Shown here one piece after another: positions 36,135 through 44,528 of a stretch of DNA of 64,000 nt; position 1 is the first letter of the stretch; each line of letters starts with the position of its first letter. The translations under genes were made by a program, and so were the position numbers. The notes beneath the pieces are model-generated. The model was given only the letters and a program-made list of their open reading frames with translations, was not told the origin of the DNA and ran no database searches. Where the stretch lies: contig NZVD01000057.1 of assembly GCA_002701385.1 (NCBI GenBank), positions 177,089-241,088 of the forward strand. The letters run 5' to 3'. This DNA is from Rhodopirellula sp. Lineage in GTDB: Bacteria; Planctomycetota; Planctomycetia; Pirellulales; Pirellulaceae.

Positions 36135-37251
36135 AAGGCCACAAGCTGTCACTTACTAATAACCCCTCTTCGGTCAGGCATAGTCTTCCGTCATGCCATC
36201 GCAATAGGCCCTGATTTACAAACTTAGTGATCTGGTCACCGGCAAGCGACTCAATCGTCACTCCGGTCTTTTGAAAGAACCAATCTGGGTTAATTCCATC
36301 GAGTCGGCGGAGAGCAAATACCAGAACTTCGCGATGTAATTCCTCACCAGAAACCAATTCGGATTCTGCGACAGGCGATTCACCTGCCAGTACTTTGGAA
36401 ATATAGGTGGTGGTACTCCGATGATTGACTTCCCGGTAACCATTTACAAAACTGGCAGCGCCCGGTCCGACGGCGAAGTACGGATCACCGAACCAATATG
36501 CCTGATTATGACGACACTCAAATCCCGGTCTCGCGAAATTGGAAACTTCGTAATGATGATATCCCGCGGCCGATAATCGCTGACGGGCCTCGATGTAGAA
36601 TTGCCGTTGCAATTCCTCATCGACTTCCAACAAGTCCCCTCTTTCAAAACGACTCCAGAATGATGTTCCTTTTTCAATCGTGAGTCCATAGGTGGAGATA
36701 TGGGTGGGACGAAAGATAAGTAATGAATCCAGATCTGCCGACCATTGGGCGAGCGTTTCCCCAGGCACACCAAATATCAGATCCATGGATACGGATGGAA
36801 TTGATTTTAATAGCGTAAAACATTGCTCAAGTTGTGACGGCTGGTGACTCCGTTCCAATAGCGTTAACTTATCCATATCAAACGACTGCCCACCAAGGCT
36901 GACTCGATTGACTCCGTACTCCTGAAAGAGTGCCACGCTTTCTTCGTCAATATCTTCCGGATTGGCCTCGATCGTATATTCGCCTTCGGTGACCATCGGA
37001 AACCAGTACGCAATCAGGTCAAATAACCGACGCAACTCGTCAGGATGGAGCTGGGTAGGTGTTCCGCCACCAAGAAACACTGTCTCCATTTCCTGAGGTG
37101 CTCCCAGCGTTTCCAGCTCCATTTGTAAAGCCTGCAAATAAGAAGCATGTAAATCGTCACGGCCAGCGATGACAGTGAAGTTGCAATAGCCGCAGCGATG
37201 GCGGCAAAAGGGAACATGAATGTATGCGGAACGCGGAACCGGCATGGTCAT
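36124..37251 (-). CDS. hemW: Radical SAM haem chaperone/insertase HemW
   Basis: A 375-residue radical SAM protein of the HemN-like group. Members lacking the HemN-specific N-terminus bind haem and deliver it to respiratory enzymes (HemW). The cluster motif CRHRCGYCNF (CxxxCxxC) is close to the N-terminus, followed by FLGGGTPTQL, ANPEDID, NRVSLGGQSFD, DLIFGVPGET and YEVSNFARPG. HNQAYW is the motif shared with HemW. True oxygen-independent coproporphyrinogen oxidase is less likely given the short N-terminus. The ATG at 37251 is preferred; a GTG at 37278 would overlap the stop of the MBL gene by 10 bp. It may be translationally coupled to that gene. Confidence 0.88.
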   Translation of the reverse strand: MTMPVPRSAYIHVPFCRHRCGYCNFTVIAGRDDLHASYLQALQMELETLGAPQEMETVFLGGGTPTQLHPDELRRLFDLIAYWFPMVTEGEYTIEANPEDIDEESVALFQEYGVNRVSLGGQSFDMDKLTLLERSHQPSQLEQCFTLLKSIPSVSMDLIFGVPGETLAQWSADLDSLLIFRPTHISTYGLTIEKGTSFWSRFERGDLLEVDEELQRQFYIEARQRLSAAGYHHYEVSNFARPGFECRHNQAYWFGDPYFAVGPGAASFVNGYREVNHRSTTTYISKVLAGESPVAESELVSGEELHREVLVFALRRLDGINPDWFFQKTGVTIESLAGDQITKFVNQGLLRWHDGRLCLTEEGLLVSDSLWPYLL

Positions 37252-37268
37252 CGGTGATAACGAACCTT

Positions 37269-38105
37269 CTACAACCACAAATGCAAACGTTCGGCCAGAG
37301 AATCAGGGATCGCCGCATTCACTAGTTTCTTAACCTGATGGTAGTTATAGCGAGTACTAAAGTGGGAAGCGATGATTAATTCATTTTCGAATTTTTCAGC
37401 ACGATCGATAAAGTCGTGCAGATGCATGTGCCCGTTCTTGCGAATTTTATCCTGACTGTGATCGTCCGAAACGAAGGTCATTTCAGTGATCAAGATTTTA
37501 CATTGGTACAACGCTGGAGTGAGATCAAGCCCTTCCACACGTGTATCTCCTGTATAACCCAGCAATGGGATACGGACTTCATGAGATACTTCTGTACCGC
37601 TCTGACGAACATCTCTGATCTGTTCCCCGGTTAACTCTGCAAACTCAGGTTTGAGTTTATTGCGACGCTGCCAAACCAAATAGCTTAGCGAAGGTACGGT
37701 ATGACGAGTTTCGCCAACAGTTACCACCATCTCGCGGTTCAGTTGAATTTCATCTCCGGGTTTTACTCCGATTAAATCACAAGGTAAACGCCCGCGATCC
37801 AACTTCGTAAATGCCTGAAGAATGGAGTGAACTGTTTCCACCGCGTGCGCTGGTAGATAGATTTTAGGGGGATCCATTTTCATCATGCGTCGCCTGGCCA
37901 CATACACGGGCAAGGCAACAATATGATCCATATGGCAATGGGTGACAAACCAGTTAGGGGTACCCATAAAATCCCAGGGGTGAGCTCCCAGATCGAAGCC
38001 CAACTTCAACTCAGGAATCCTCCAGTAACTCTGGACCGCAGCGCGCGAAAATCCTTCGATCGTAAGATCGCCATGCGTTAACGTCTTGACGGGTAGATTT
38101 TTCAC
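37269..38105 (-). CDS. MBL-fold metal-dependent hydrolase, ribonuclease Z-like
   Basis: A 278-residue metallo-beta-lactamase-fold hydrolase. Metal-binding motifs are THCHMDHIVALP (HxHxDH), LGYTGDTR with the bridging Asp, and GHMHLHD / SHFSTRY near the C-terminus. The layout, with an HFSTRY-type last motif, is that of ribonuclease Z / ElaC relatives, which cut tRNA 3' trailers, but an exosite arm is not clear, so the substrate is open. It is cytosolic with no signal peptide. It is encoded immediately before hemW, with start and stop regions touching. Confidence 0.83.
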   Translation of the reverse strand: MKNLPVKTLTHGDLTIEGFSRAAVQSYWRIPELKLGFDLGAHPWDFMGTPNWFVTHCHMDHIVALPVYVARRRMMKMDPPKIYLPAHAVETVHSILQAFTKLDRGRLPCDLIGVKPGDEIQLNREMVVTVGETRHTVPSLSYLVWQRRNKLKPEFAELTGEQIRDVRQSGTEVSHEVRIPLLGYTGDTRVEGLDLTPALYQCKILITEMTFVSDDHSQDKIRKNGHMHLHDFIDRAEKFENELIIASHFSTRYNYHQVKKLVNAAIPDSLAERLHLWL

Positions 38106-38228
38106 CGGCCGGCCTCTGATTCAATCCTGCATTCAAGTACTGAATTATGAATACGAATACCTAATCCTTCCAGCCTAATTCGCTTTTCAATTCCTTCGGA
38201 AGGTCGAAGTCCGGGGAACGTTAAGTCG

Positions 38229-39044
38229 CTACCGCATTTTTGTCGGCATATCGCTCAGCACAGGCTTTTTGTGATCGTATTCCTCAACATTGGAAATATC
38301 AATGTCCGGACGAAAGCGTTGGCCGGCGGTCACCCAGATATCGCCTCCAACATTGTCTTGTACCGCATCCACCCCATGATGCCGAACCAATTCAAGAATC
38401 GATAAAAACATCCCAATGATGGCAGTCTTATGCATACCCATTTGAAAAAATTGCGACAAAGTTACGCGACCTTCTTTCACAATTCGCCGATGGATCTGCC
38501 GCATATACACGTGGATAGGAGTATCGTCAAAAATCACTGTTTCCTCGGGTGCTACCTGAATATCCTTGAGAATTCTCCCCATAGCACTCACCAAATCCCA
38601 CAATTCCACGTCCTGGATTGGCTGTTGTGCCATGTCAATTTTGCGTGGCGGAAGATCGTTGGTTTGTCGTCGATGACGCTGCCCCCAACCTCGAGCACGA
38701 GTTTCCAGCATCATGGCCGCATCGCGATATTGCTTATACTCCAGCAACCTCTTCACCAGTTCATCGCGAGGGTCTTCGACTTCCGGTTCTGGCTCTTCTA
38801 CACGAGGCAGAACCAGACGAGACTTTATCTCGGTCAAAGTACTGGCCAGATCCAGAAAATCACCGACAGCATCAATGCTTAGTTGCTCCATAATATCCAG
38901 AAATTCCAGATACTGATCAAGCACTTCGGCAATGGGGATATCTGCGACCTCTAATTCATGTTTGCGCACCAGATATAGCAGTAAATCCAAGGGTCCTCTG
39001 AATATATTCAGTTCCACTCGGAAATCTTCTTCTACTTGTGACAC
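38229..39044 (-). CDS. scpA: Segregation and condensation protein A (kleisin)
   Basis: The kleisin subunit of the SMC-ScpAB condensin, which organises and segregates the chromosome. The hallmark N-terminal motif VELNIFRGPLDLLLYLVRKHELEVADIPI (spread over residues 9-37) contacts the SMC neck, YLEFLDIMEQLSIDAVGDFLDLAS follows, and the C-terminal winged-helix region (VTLSQFFQMG to FLSILELVRHH) binds the SMC head. A linker with PEPEVEDPRDELVKRLLEYKQY joins them. GTG at 39044 is preferred; a GTG at 39089 is also open. Its partner gene scpB is on the same strand about 5.5 kb away. Confidence 0.92.
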   Translation of the reverse strand: MSQVEEDFRVELNIFRGPLDLLLYLVRKHELEVADIPIAEVLDQYLEFLDIMEQLSIDAVGDFLDLASTLTEIKSRLVLPRVEEPEPEVEDPRDELVKRLLEYKQYRDAAMMLETRARGWGQRHRRQTNDLPPRKIDMAQQPIQDVELWDLVSAMGRILKDIQVAPEETVIFDDTPIHVYMRQIHRRIVKEGRVTLSQFFQMGMHKTAIIGMFLSILELVRHHGVDAVQDNVGGDIWVTAGQRFRPDIDISNVEEYDHKKPVLSDMPTKMR

Positions 39045-39460
39045 TACGCAAAGACTCTTGCAACAATATGGGGTTCCAATCAGATCCACCGATCTGCTTC
39101 AGTTGCCGCCAATCGTACTCATTATCGGAACCTGTTTCCTAGCCCAATTAAGTTTTGAGTACGCCAAAAAAGGATCAATTCGTATTGCTTTGTTGATCCA
39201 CAACGCGTAATGTGGAATCAAGAGCAGGCGATTCATTCTCACCTCGACTTTCCCTCCCCCCATAGTTACTCTGCTCTCCCACCTCCCATGGAAACAATCG
39301 AACTCGCCGTAAGGATGACGTTCGGGATTCCATCACAGGCAATTTAGCCTGAGCTAACTTTAACTATGTAATTCAGAAAACTCGTTACCATTCCGAATGT
39401 ATTCGGTTCCGGGAATGAGTACCGTTACCGTGACTTCCTGCTTTAGGCAAAGGTATATGT
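39045..39460. other. Intergenic region with two consecutive hairpins
   Basis: This stretch has no confident gene. CGTACTCA and TGAGTACG (39114-39121 and 39156-39163) can pair, and GGATCAA with TTGATCC (39172-39178 and 39193-39199) form a second stem. On the minus strand the second stem is directly followed by TTTTTT, the form of an intrinsic terminator. A minus-strand 54-codon frame (39099-39263) crosses both hairpins and has GAGG before an internal ATG, but I would not call it a gene. The plus-strand AAAGG at 39450 serves the pentapeptide gene. Confidence 0.4.
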
Positions 39461-40096
39461 GTGATGATTGAAATAAAACACGCTACAACTCATGATGTTT
39501 TGTATCGGCTGGATGACGACACTTTACAAGAAGCTCATTTAGATAACGCTAAGATCGCCGGAGCGGATTTAGCTAATCTGGATTTACGAGGCGTCACCTT
39601 TCGTAATGCCGATTTACGGGAAGTGAATTTTTCTGGGGCCAATCTACAGGGGGCAATTCTTAAGAATGCTGACCTCAGTCGGGCTAACTTCGAGAATGCC
39701 AATCTGCAGCAAATAGACCTCACCAATGCCTTTCTGGATGATGCAATCTTCACGGAAGCTGATCTATCTCATGCCATTTTACGTTACAGCAAAATGACCA
39801 ATGCTGACTGTAAAGGGGCTACATTTATTCGAGCAGATATTAGTCTGGCAGATCTGACACGTGTCAATTGTAATGATGCGAACATGGCCCACTGTGATCT
39901 ACGAGGTACAAATCTTGCCGGTGCCAACCTAAATGGTGCAAACTTAACCGGTGCCAATATGCTCGACTCGAAAATGGTCGATGTGAAAATGGCCGGAGTA
40001 CATATGGAAAACGCCATCGGGCCACATGGACAGTTAGTGCCAACACATCGGGAAGTTATCAGGTCGTCTCGCTGGTGGGAGTTTTGGAAACGCTAA
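39461..40096 (+). CDS. Pentapeptide-repeat protein
   Basis: A 211-residue protein, most of which (about 25-190) is made of A(D/N)LXX-type pentapeptide repeats, e.g. ADLANLDLRGVTFRNADLRE and further units up to LAGANLNGANLTGAN. These fold into a right-handed four-sided beta helix mimicking the shape of DNA in some members (Qnr, MfpA), though most have unknown roles. There is no signal peptide. The C-terminus (RSSRWWEFWKR) is aromatic and basic and could touch the membrane. The start is GTG 39461 or the ATG right after it; AAAGG upstream fits either. The 3' end overlaps the larA-like gene by 4 bp. Confidence 0.88.
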   Translation: MMIEIKHATTHDVLYRLDDDTLQEAHLDNAKIAGADLANLDLRGVTFRNADLREVNFSGANLQGAILKNADLSRANFENANLQQIDLTNAFLDDAIFTEADLSHAILRYSKMTNADCKGATFIRADISLADLTRVNCNDANMAHCDLRGTNLAGANLNGANLTGANMLDSKMVDVKMAGVHMENAIGPHGQLVPTHREVIRSSRWWEFWKR

Positions 40097-41382
40097 GAAG
40101 CTAATTCCGGCATCACATACGGGCCTCTGGGAATCACTGCTACCGTCGCTTGGGGCCCATGTTTTTCCAACGCCTGAGCGACAGCAATCTCCACGCTCTC
40201 TGCACTCTCTACAAACAGTCGATTGATTGTCTCGGCGGGAAGCCCATCGGTGACCACCTTGACTTCAGCCTTTTTCAAAACCTTGGCTAACATCTCTAGT
40301 TGCCACTGATCCATAACAAAGTAGTCCGGTGACATGATCGCCTGCATGAAATCGTCGATGTCGCTGTGTCGCTCAAACAAACTGGCAAATTCTTTGCTGC
40401 CAATCCCTTCACTCATACTAGCAGCCACAATAATCGTACCGCCTGGCTTCACGATAGGCACGGCAGCCATCATGCCCTTTACACTTTGGTAAAACGTCGT
40501 ATCCAGTGGATAGCCTGCCGATGAAGTGATGACGATGTCATAAGGATGCTTAACCCGGTCAATCACAATGTCCCGACAAAACGCTGCTCCTTCTTCAAAG
40601 GCGTAGATCTGATCACCGGCGACAAATTTTAATGGACGCCGATAAGCATCGATGACCACGTTGACAATAAAGTTGCATCCAGCCCGGTTGGCAATCCAGG
40701 TGTTTTCACTGTGGACTGGATTTCCTGACAATTGCCCGGTCGCAGCATTGGGGTGCTCCAGAAATCGAGGACTATGCCACTCCCGAATCGTTTCAAGGCC
40801 AGCAATTCCAGGGCAAATCAATTTACGGCCGCCTGAAAACCCTGCCATGAAGTGAGGCTCAATCAACCCCACTGTGATCTTCATTTCCGCTTCCATATAG
40901 TGAGTATTAATCCACATCGGGACACCACGCGGCGACTTACCGAGATAGACTAGCTGCTTTCGGTCCTGAGCATCGTGATTGAGAATCGTATATTTCGCCG
41001 CGATATCTTCACCCACCATTTCCACGATTTCTTCCGGCCGACTGGCACGATGTAATCCTGTGGCAATCAAGATCTTGATACTGGATGGGTCCATGCCACC
41101 AGCCAATAGAGTCTCTAATATCGGCTCAAGAATTTGCTGATTGGGAACCGGGCGGGTGATATCACAGATCACGATACAAGCAGAAGACCGCCCCTGAATG
41201 ATTTCACTCAGAGGCGGTGCATGATTTGGGTGCTTTAAAACTTCCTGTAACGCTTGACGATCTGTCAGGTCAGGTTGTTGAGCAATAGGAGTGGCTGATT
41301 GATAAGCTAAGGTTTTGACATCCAGATGGTCCGGCAGGGAAATCTCCAATCCCTCCTTCCCATAATCGAGACGGACGTCCAT
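40093..41382 (-). CDS. LarA/DUF2088 family protein (nickel-dependent lactate racemase-like)
   Basis: A 429-residue cytosolic protein of the LarA family, whose founding member racemises lactate using a nickel-pincer nucleotide bound to a lysine. Visible motifs are VICDITRPVPNQ near residue 72, LIATGLHRASRPEE, and GFSGGRKLICPGIAG, whose Lys matches the cofactor-attaching lysine of LarA. NTHYMEAEMKI precedes it. Related proteins act on other 2-hydroxy acids, so lactate is not certain; in fact genes for the pincer cofactor (larB/C/E) are not in the window. It follows the small basic protein gene by 8 bp. Confidence 0.85.
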   Translation of the reverse strand: MDVRLDYGKEGLEISLPDHLDVKTLAYQSATPIAQQPDLTDRQALQEVLKHPNHAPPLSEIIQGRSSACIVICDITRPVPNQQILEPILETLLAGGMDPSSIKILIATGLHRASRPEEIVEMVGEDIAAKYTILNHDAQDRKQLVYLGKSPRGVPMWINTHYMEAEMKITVGLIEPHFMAGFSGGRKLICPGIAGLETIREWHSPRFLEHPNAATGQLSGNPVHSENTWIANRAGCNFIVNVVIDAYRRPLKFVAGDQIYAFEEGAAFCRDIVIDRVKHPYDIVITSSAGYPLDTTFYQSVKGMMAAVPIVKPGGTIIVAASMSEGIGSKEFASLFERHSDIDDFMQAIMSPDYFVMDQWQLEMLAKVLKKAEVKVVTDGLPAETINRLFVESAESVEIAVAQALEKHGPQATVAVIPRGPYVMPELAS

Positions 41383-41390
41383 TGCCCCAC

Positions 41391-41621
41391 TTATTCTTCA
41401 GCTGAACCGGCTTCGACAGCAGTGTCTTCTTCGACCTGTTTCACCTTCTTCTTACGCTTCAGGGAAACTTTTTGAACACGTACTTTAGGAAGACCAAAAG
41501 GAGAGTCGCCTGTATTCCAGCGTTCTTCTTCGGCCAGTTGCTTCAGGCGTTCAACACGTGTTAGTACATTTCGACTTTGAATCGCACCACGTGAAATCTT
41601 CAAACTTTTATCAATCGTCAT
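41391..41621 (-). CDS. PVC-superphylum small basic protein
   Basis: A 76-residue protein with a highly basic middle (RVQKVSLKRKKKVK) and an acidic tail (EEDTAVEAGSAEE). The N-terminal half (MTIDKSLKISRG, SRNVLTRVERLKQLAEEERW, FGLPKVRV) matches the small basic protein family described as a signature of Planctomycetes, Verrucomicrobia and Chlamydiae. It is thought to be a housekeeping nucleic-acid- or ribosome-associated protein, but its exact role is unknown. It is the best taxonomic marker in the window. The ATG at 41621 is the only sensible start. Its downstream neighbour is the larA-like gene. Confidence 0.88.
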   Translation of the reverse strand: MTIDKSLKISRGAIQSRNVLTRVERLKQLAEEERWNTGDSPFGLPKVRVQKVSLKRKKKVKQVEEDTAVEAGSAEE

Positions 41622-41780
41622 TATTTAAACTCCAAGTTCCTACTGGAGAGCACAATATCGTTGTTGGAATTCCTCAGTATAGAACCCGTTCTGTGGTTCA
41701 TCAACCGCTAAAAGAGAGGTCGCAAGACGATTCTCGGCAGTTTTATCAACGCAAAACGACTGTTTTTATAGTTTTTTCTC

Positions 41781-42692
41781 TCAAACCGTCACAGATTCGA
41801 CACCGCTGATCATCTGCAAGAACTTGCCCATGGAATTCGGACGATCGTTGGGATTGACGGACATACAAACCATAATGGCCTCGGCTAGTTTAGGATGCAA
41901 TTTCGGCTTGTATTCAAGAATCGGAGTCGGTTCCAGAGTGTCATGGCTTAAAGCGGCTAGTCCCGATGCATCGGTGGATGGCCAGGGAAGCTCAAATGTC
42001 AGTAGTTGGTAAAAGGATACTCCCATCGCAAAAATATCCACGCGTTTGTCTGTCTTACGACGTCGCACAATTTCGGGAGCCATATAAAACGGAGTCCCAG
42101 TGCGATTGCCCGGCTGATGGAATGGTGGTTCATCCGGTAACGTCAAACCAAAATCAATTAGCTTCAACGAAGAGCAGTCCGGCGCTGCAATAAAATTCCT
42201 AGGACAAACATCGCGATGAATGAAGCCGGCATCATGGACAGCACCTAAAGCCTGGGCAAACTGACGAATGAGTTCCAGCCGTTTGCCTTCTAACATGGAA
42301 TCCCGGTCGTAGATCATGGCATGCAGGCCACTCCCTTTGAGATACTCCATGACCAGATAATTACGCTTGTCTGTCCCAATGCCGTATTCATACGTCTTGA
42401 CGACATTAGGGTGCTCAATCTGAGTGGCGATCTTACCTTCGGATGGTTTTTTGAGAGTCTTAAACCGCTGTTCGAAGAGAGCGGTCTTCTGAGAGTCAGC
42501 GATCTTTAGACCGACGATACGATCCGTGTCTCGGTCCCGAGCCATAAAAAACTGGGACATGGTACCGGAAACTGCTGCGCGAACAAATTCAAATCGCTTT
42601 TCGATATTGACGTTTTTGCGAAAAACGATCTGGCGGCTGTCCCCTGTTCGTTTGCCACCAACGAGTGCTTTGACGTTGTCAAATAAACCCAT
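41781..42692 (-). CDS. Hanks-type Ser/Thr protein kinase
   Basis: A compact 303-residue kinase with no extra domain. Counted from the longer frame starting at 42710, it shows catalytic Lys69 in VGLKI, HRDVCPRN at 165-172 (Asp167 and Asn172 intact, Cys where many Ser/Thr kinases have Lys), DFG at 186-188 and YMAPE at 209-213. The ATG at 42692 is chosen over a TTG at 42710 because AGGG is well placed. It is without a membrane helix, so it probably acts in the cytosol. The gene is between accD and the small basic protein gene on one strand. No partner phosphatase is nearby. Confidence 0.9.
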   Translation of the reverse strand: MGLFDNVKALVGGKRTGDSRQIVFRKNVNIEKRFEFVRAAVSGTMSQFFMARDRDTDRIVGLKIADSQKTALFEQRFKTLKKPSEGKIATQIEHPNVVKTYEYGIGTDKRNYLVMEYLKGSGLHAMIYDRDSMLEGKRLELIRQFAQALGAVHDAGFIHRDVCPRNFIAAPDCSSLKLIDFGLTLPDEPPFHQPGNRTGTPFYMAPEIVRRRKTDKRVDIFAMGVSFYQLLTFELPWPSTDASGLAALSHDTLEPTPILEYKPKLHPKLAEAIMVCMSVNPNDRPNSMGKFLQMISGVESVTV

Positions 42693-42780
42693 GAGGCTAT
42701 CCCTGTTCAATCAGCCTGAAAATAATCTTCCGTTGCGTTTCCCTGACTTCCATTCCCCAATCGCCAATCAGGTTCCCGAC

Positions 42781-43611
42781 TTATTTACCACAGTAGTCAA
42801 TAGTGCGAGCGATTTCGCTCTTTAATTTTCCACGTGCGACAATTCGGTCCACATAACCGTGCTCAAGCAAAAACTCGCTGGTTTGAAAACCTTCGGGTAG
42901 CTCGATTCGAATGGTCGCCTTGATAGTTCGCGGTCCTGCAAAACCAATCAGTGCTTTAGGCTCAGCGAAACAAACATCGCCTAATGCTGCAAAGCTGGCT
43001 GCTACACCGCCCATGGTTGGATTGGTGAGCACGGAGATAAAGAATCCACCCTGCTGGTCATATCTGGCCAATGCGGCAGAAACTTTCGCCATCTGCATTA
43101 AAGAGAGAATCCCTTCGTGCATTCGAGCTCCACCACCGGAACCGCTGATAATAATCAACGGCAAATCCTGTTCTGTGGCCCGTTCGATCAGCCGTGTCAG
43201 GCGTTCGCCGACAACCGACCCCATACTTCCCATTATGAAAGCTGAATCTGTGACGCCAATTGCCACACGTCGAGCGCGAATCATACCGCATCCGGTAAGG
43301 GCAGCATCCCGCAGCCCAGTCCGTTTTTGTTCCGCGACAATCCGATCTGCATACGACTTACGATCCTTGAATTCAAGCGGATCGGTCGGCATTAATTCTG
43401 CATCCCATTCCTCAAACGTCCCCTCGTCTAATACCTGACGAATACGTTCCTGACCGGATACATAGAAGTGATAACCGCATTCGGGGCAGGTGCCGAGGAG
43501 TTCATCCGCAGTTTTCTTATAAATTGTCTGCTGACAACCGGGGCACTTTACCCAAAGTCCTTCGGGTACGCCACGTTTCGTTCGTTTTTCAGTTTCCGTT
43601 GAGCTAGCCAT
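42781..43611 (-). CDS. accD: Acetyl-CoA carboxylase carboxyltransferase, beta subunit
   Basis: The beta half of the carboxyltransferase that makes malonyl-CoA, the first committed step of fatty-acid synthesis. The N-terminal zinc ribbon cysteines are at 23, 26, 42 and 45 (VKCPGC and GTCPECG). The crotonase-fold domain shows [38 protein letters not shown] and IGFAGPRTI, the standard acyl-CoA-binding motifs. At 276 residues it is complete. The partner accA is not in the window. The upstream 196-bp gap holds a 14-bp palindrome. Confidence 0.96.
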   Translation of the reverse strand: MASSTETEKRTKRGVPEGLWVKCPGCQQTIYKKTADELLGTCPECGYHFYVSGQERIRQVLDEGTFEEWDAELMPTDPLEFKDRKSYADRIVAEQKRTGLRDAALTGCGMIRARRVAIGVTDSAFIMGSMGSVVGERLTRLIERATEQDLPLIIISGSGGGARMHEGILSLMQMAKVSAALARYDQQGGFFISVLTNPTMGGVAASFAALGDVCFAEPKALIGFAGPRTIKATIRIELPEGFQTSEFLLEHGYVDRIVARGKLKSEIARTIDYCGK

Positions 43612-43703
43612 TTAATATACAGTGTGCGGACAACTTATCTTTTTAAGTAGTAATAAGGTGCCTGTTATTATGGTCTAAATATATAATTCTTCGACCTCAA
43701 AAA

Positions 43704-43717
43704 GGTAATGAATTACC
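43704..43717. promoter_or_regulatory. Palindrome upstream of accD, candidate operator
   Basis: GGTAATGAATTACC is symmetric (6-bp arms, 2-bp centre) and lies about 93 bp upstream of the accD start codon, near where its promoter should be. Binding of a lipid-synthesis regulator would be plausible but no regulator is known from the sequence. Confidence 0.25.
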
Positions 43718-43807
43718 CTATCCTGACACAAGATTAATGCCTTACTCCTTCCCGTTTTAAGCTGGATTTACCTTCTCGGCAACCCAAAACCACCGTTGTC
43801 AGGGAGA

Positions 43808-44503
43808 TTACTGCTCGGCAGCGGCCACTAGATCTGCTACGGCCTGCGTATAACATTCCTGCTTAAATATCGCCGAACCAGCCACAAACCAGGTCGCTCC
43901 GGCTGCAAAACAATCTGAAATCGTTTCCACATTGATGCCACCGTCCACTTCCAGAATGAAATCAAGCTCCTGATTTCGACGAATTTCAACCAATTGCTGA
44001 AATTTCTCCAGGGCAATGGAATTAAACTTTTGTCCACCAAAGCCGGCATTGACGCTCATACAAAGCACCAGGTCGCAAAGATCCAAATCGGGCAGAATGG
44101 ACTCCAGAGGCGTATCCGGGTTGAGGGCCACTCCCGTGGCAACACCTAAATCTCGAATCTGTCGCAAAGTTCCTCTTAAATCGGAGCAGGCTTCTATATG
44201 GACCGTGATGAGATCGGAGCCTGCTGCGGCAAACTGTTCAACGTATCGTGCAGGCTCTTGGATCATCAGATGGACATCCAAAGGCAAATCTGTGTGACGT
44301 GCCAGACCTTCCACAATCGGCATTCCATAGGTCATATTGGGAACAAATGCACCATCCATGACATCTAAATGCAAGGCCTGTACTCCCGCTTTCTCCAGCA
44401 AGTCTAATTCACCACGTAAGTCACCAAAATCACAAAGTAACAATGAAGGTAAGATGAGAGGCGAAGCATCTTTGATGGCTAATATCTTTTCACGCGGAGA
44501 CAT
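43808..44503 (-). CDS. rpe: Ribulose-phosphate 3-epimerase
   Basis: This enzyme interconverts ribulose 5-phosphate and xylulose 5-phosphate in the pentose phosphate pathway. The 231-residue TIM barrel carries SLLLCDFGDL, ALHLDVMDGAFVPNMTYG with metal ligands and catalytic Asp, VHLMIQEP, VGVALNPDTPLE, LVLCMSVNAGFGGQKF and VDGGIN. All expected motifs are intact. It starts 25 bp downstream of the scpB stop, so the two genes probably share a transcript. Confidence 0.96.
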   Translation of the reverse strand: MSPREKILAIKDASPLILPSLLLCDFGDLRGELDLLEKAGVQALHLDVMDGAFVPNMTYGMPIVEGLARHTDLPLDVHLMIQEPARYVEQFAAAGSDLITVHIEACSDLRGTLRQIRDLGVATGVALNPDTPLESILPDLDLCDLVLCMSVNAGFGGQKFNSIALEKFQQLVEIRRNQELDFILEVDGGINVETISDCFAAGATWFVAGSAIFKQECYTQAVADLVAAAEQ

Positions 44504-44528
44504 AAAAACCTGATTGCCTTTTCTTTAA

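Noticed and set aside
38430-38882. Plus-strand open frame of 150 codons
   Set aside because: Antisense to scpA, which is a clear full-length gene.
39099-39263. 54-codon minus-strand frame as a gene
   Set aside because: Too short, crosses two hairpins, and resembles nothing I know; kept only as part of the intergenic finding.
42911-43438. Plus-strand open frame of 175 codons
   Set aside because: It lies entirely opposite accD, whose motifs are intact; its composition (Ser/Pro/Arg-rich) is that of an antisense shadow.
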